Below, piece by piece: positions 5,245 to 5,620 of a DNA stretch of 5,620 bases (position 1 is the stretch's first letter; every line of letters begins with the position of its first letter). The stretch lies in the NCBI GenBank assembly GCA_900764115.1, contig CAAFMR010000020.1, positions 1 through 5,620 of the forward strand, in the 5' to 3' direction. A program made the position numbers and the translations under genes. The notes beneath the pieces were generated by a model that was not told the origin of the DNA, made no database searches, and worked only from the letters and a program-made list of their open reading frames with translations. Source of the stretch: Clostridia bacterium. Its GTDB lineage: Bacteria; Bacillota; Clostridia; Oscillospirales; Acutalibacteraceae.

Positions 5245-5272
5245 TTGCGTATTTTCAACTTTGTGTTATAAT
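5245..5272 (+). promoter_or_regulatory. Sigma-A-type extended -10 promoter of the Asp23/Gls24 gene
   Basis: A perfect TATAAT (5267-5272) is preceded by TGT (5264-5266), giving the extended -10 form TGnTATAAT. A partial -35, TTGCGT (5245-5250), lies 16 bp upstream. The surrounding bases are AT-rich compared with the genes. Transcription should start near 5279, leaving a leader of about 93 nt before the ATG at 5373. This makes the downstream gene vegetatively expressed and independent of the sporulation operon. Confidence 0.82.
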
Positions 5273-5284
5273 AGAGGAGTAATG

Positions 5285-5321
5285 CGGGGTAGCGTATGGT
5301 TTCCCCGTCATCCGCGCATAC
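5285..5321 (+). other. Leader of the Asp23/Gls24 mRNA with competing inverted repeats
   Basis: CGGGG (5285-5289) can pair with CCCCG (5303-5307). Alternatively GCGG (5284-5287) can pair with CCGC (5312-5315), and GTATG (5294-5298) with CATAC (5317-5321). The options exclude each other in part. No known riboswitch consensus is recognised and no T tract follows. The short arms make chance pairing quite possible. Confidence 0.22.
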
Positions 5322-5372
5322 TGTTCAGGGTGGGTATATCGCTCTGTATAACGCAAAGGAGGAACTGTATCT

Positions 5373-5620
5373 ATGGATGCGAAAGAGTTTAAGTCGGCAG
5401 AGGGCAGCTGCATCATTTCGGAAGAAGTGATTGCTTCCATTGCGTCTACCGCTGCCGCCGAGGTGGCTGGTGTGGCGGGGATGGCGAACCGTCCCGCCGA
5501 TCTGCGGGGTATTATCGCCCCCTCCTCTGCCGCGAAGTCCGTCCGGGTGGTCAACAACGAGAATGAGACGGTGCTGGATGTGTATTTGAACCTGAAACAG
5601 GGCGCCCGGATTCAGGAAAC
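5373..5620 (+). CDS. Asp23/Gls24 family envelope stress response protein, 5' part (3' end off window)
   Basis: The ATG at 5373 has an SD, AAAGGAGG (5355-5362), 10 bases upstream. The 82 visible residues begin MDAKEFKSAEGSCIISEEVI, followed by ASIASTAAAEVAGVAGMA and, later, KSVRVVNNENETVLDVYLNL. This is the Asp23/Gls24 (DUF322) fold: 'G.i.is.eVi..Ia..aa.eveGV.gm', then a beta hairpin ending in 'v.v.l.v..G..I.e'. The family is small (usually about 110-150 residues). Members are linked to cell-envelope stress, and B. subtilis YqhY has been linked to acetyl-CoA carboxylase activity. In many Clostridia an asp23-like gene follows spoIIIAH and precedes nusB, so the position is expected. It has its own sigma-A promoter. 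The biochemical role is unknown. Confidence 0.9.
   Translation, partial: MDAKEFKSAEGSCIISEEVIASIASTAAAEVAGVAGMANRPADLRGIIAPSSAAKSVRVVNNENETVLDVYLNLKQGARIQE

Noticed and set aside
1777..5246. Repeat AAAAACCGTTG in the AB-AC gap (about 1777) and after spoIIIAH (about 5236)
   Set aside because: Eleven bases, two copies, no shared flanks or common placement relative to starts; chance is likely.
5282..5392. Possible 36-codon leader peptide before the Asp23/Gls24 gene (ATG 5282)
   Set aside because: Its apparent SD, GAGGAG at 5274-5279, would lie at or before the expected transcription start and only 2 bases from the ATG. No attenuation-type codon run is seen.

Overview
This window carries the whole spoIIIA sporulation operon (spoIIIAA to spoIIIAH) of an endospore-forming Firmicute, with the end of an XRE-type regulator gene upstream and the start of an Asp23/Gls24-family gene downstream. 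All genes lie on the + strand. The very high G/C at third codon positions, together with a clostridial-type spoIIIA set followed by asp23, suggests a high-GC member of the Clostridia. A gut Oscillospirales/Ruminococcaceae-like lineage is my best guess, but I cannot name a genus.

Layout: 1-229 is the 3' part of an XRE helix-turn-helix regulator. 241-290 is a strong intrinsic terminator that separates it from the operon. About 294-345 holds a possible sigma-E-type promoter and the Shine-Dalgarno (SD) site of spoIIIAA. 346-1485 is spoIIIAA, the ATPase gene, broken by an in-frame TGA at 544-546 and lacking a normal stop before spoIIIAB. 1247-1750 is spoIIIAB. An 85-bp gap with a small hairpin follows. 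Then come spoIIIAC (1836-2030), spoIIIAD (2027-2440), spoIIIAE (2437-3561), spoIIIAF (3558-4049), spoIIIAG (4037-4564) and spoIIIAH (4580-5212). Junctions AC/AD, AD/AE and AE/AF are 4-base ATGA overlaps, which points to translational coupling. 5213-5372 holds a good extended -10 sigma-A promoter and a leader of about 93 nt for the Asp23/Gls24 gene at 5373, which runs off the window.

How the genes work together: in the Bacillus subtilis model, the eight SpoIIIA proteins are made in the mother cell under sigma-E. They assemble in the engulfing membrane with forespore SpoIIQ into the A-Q channel ('feeding tube') that keeps the forespore active and supports sigma-G. AA is a secretion-type ATPase and AB a GspF-like partner. 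AC, AD and AE are polytopic membrane proteins. AF, AG and AH carry ring-building domains related to type III secretion ring proteins. spoIIQ is not in the window.

The main oddity is spoIIIAA. All its motifs are present in one frame, yet that frame has a TGA at codon 67 and runs about 78 codons past the start of spoIIIAB. TGA ends four other genes here, so it is a real stop in this genome. The choices are a nonsense mutation, a sequencing or assembly error, or a two-piece ATPase made by re-initiation. A second point is a sigma-E-like promoter match inside spoIIIAF, ahead of spoIIIAG-AH.
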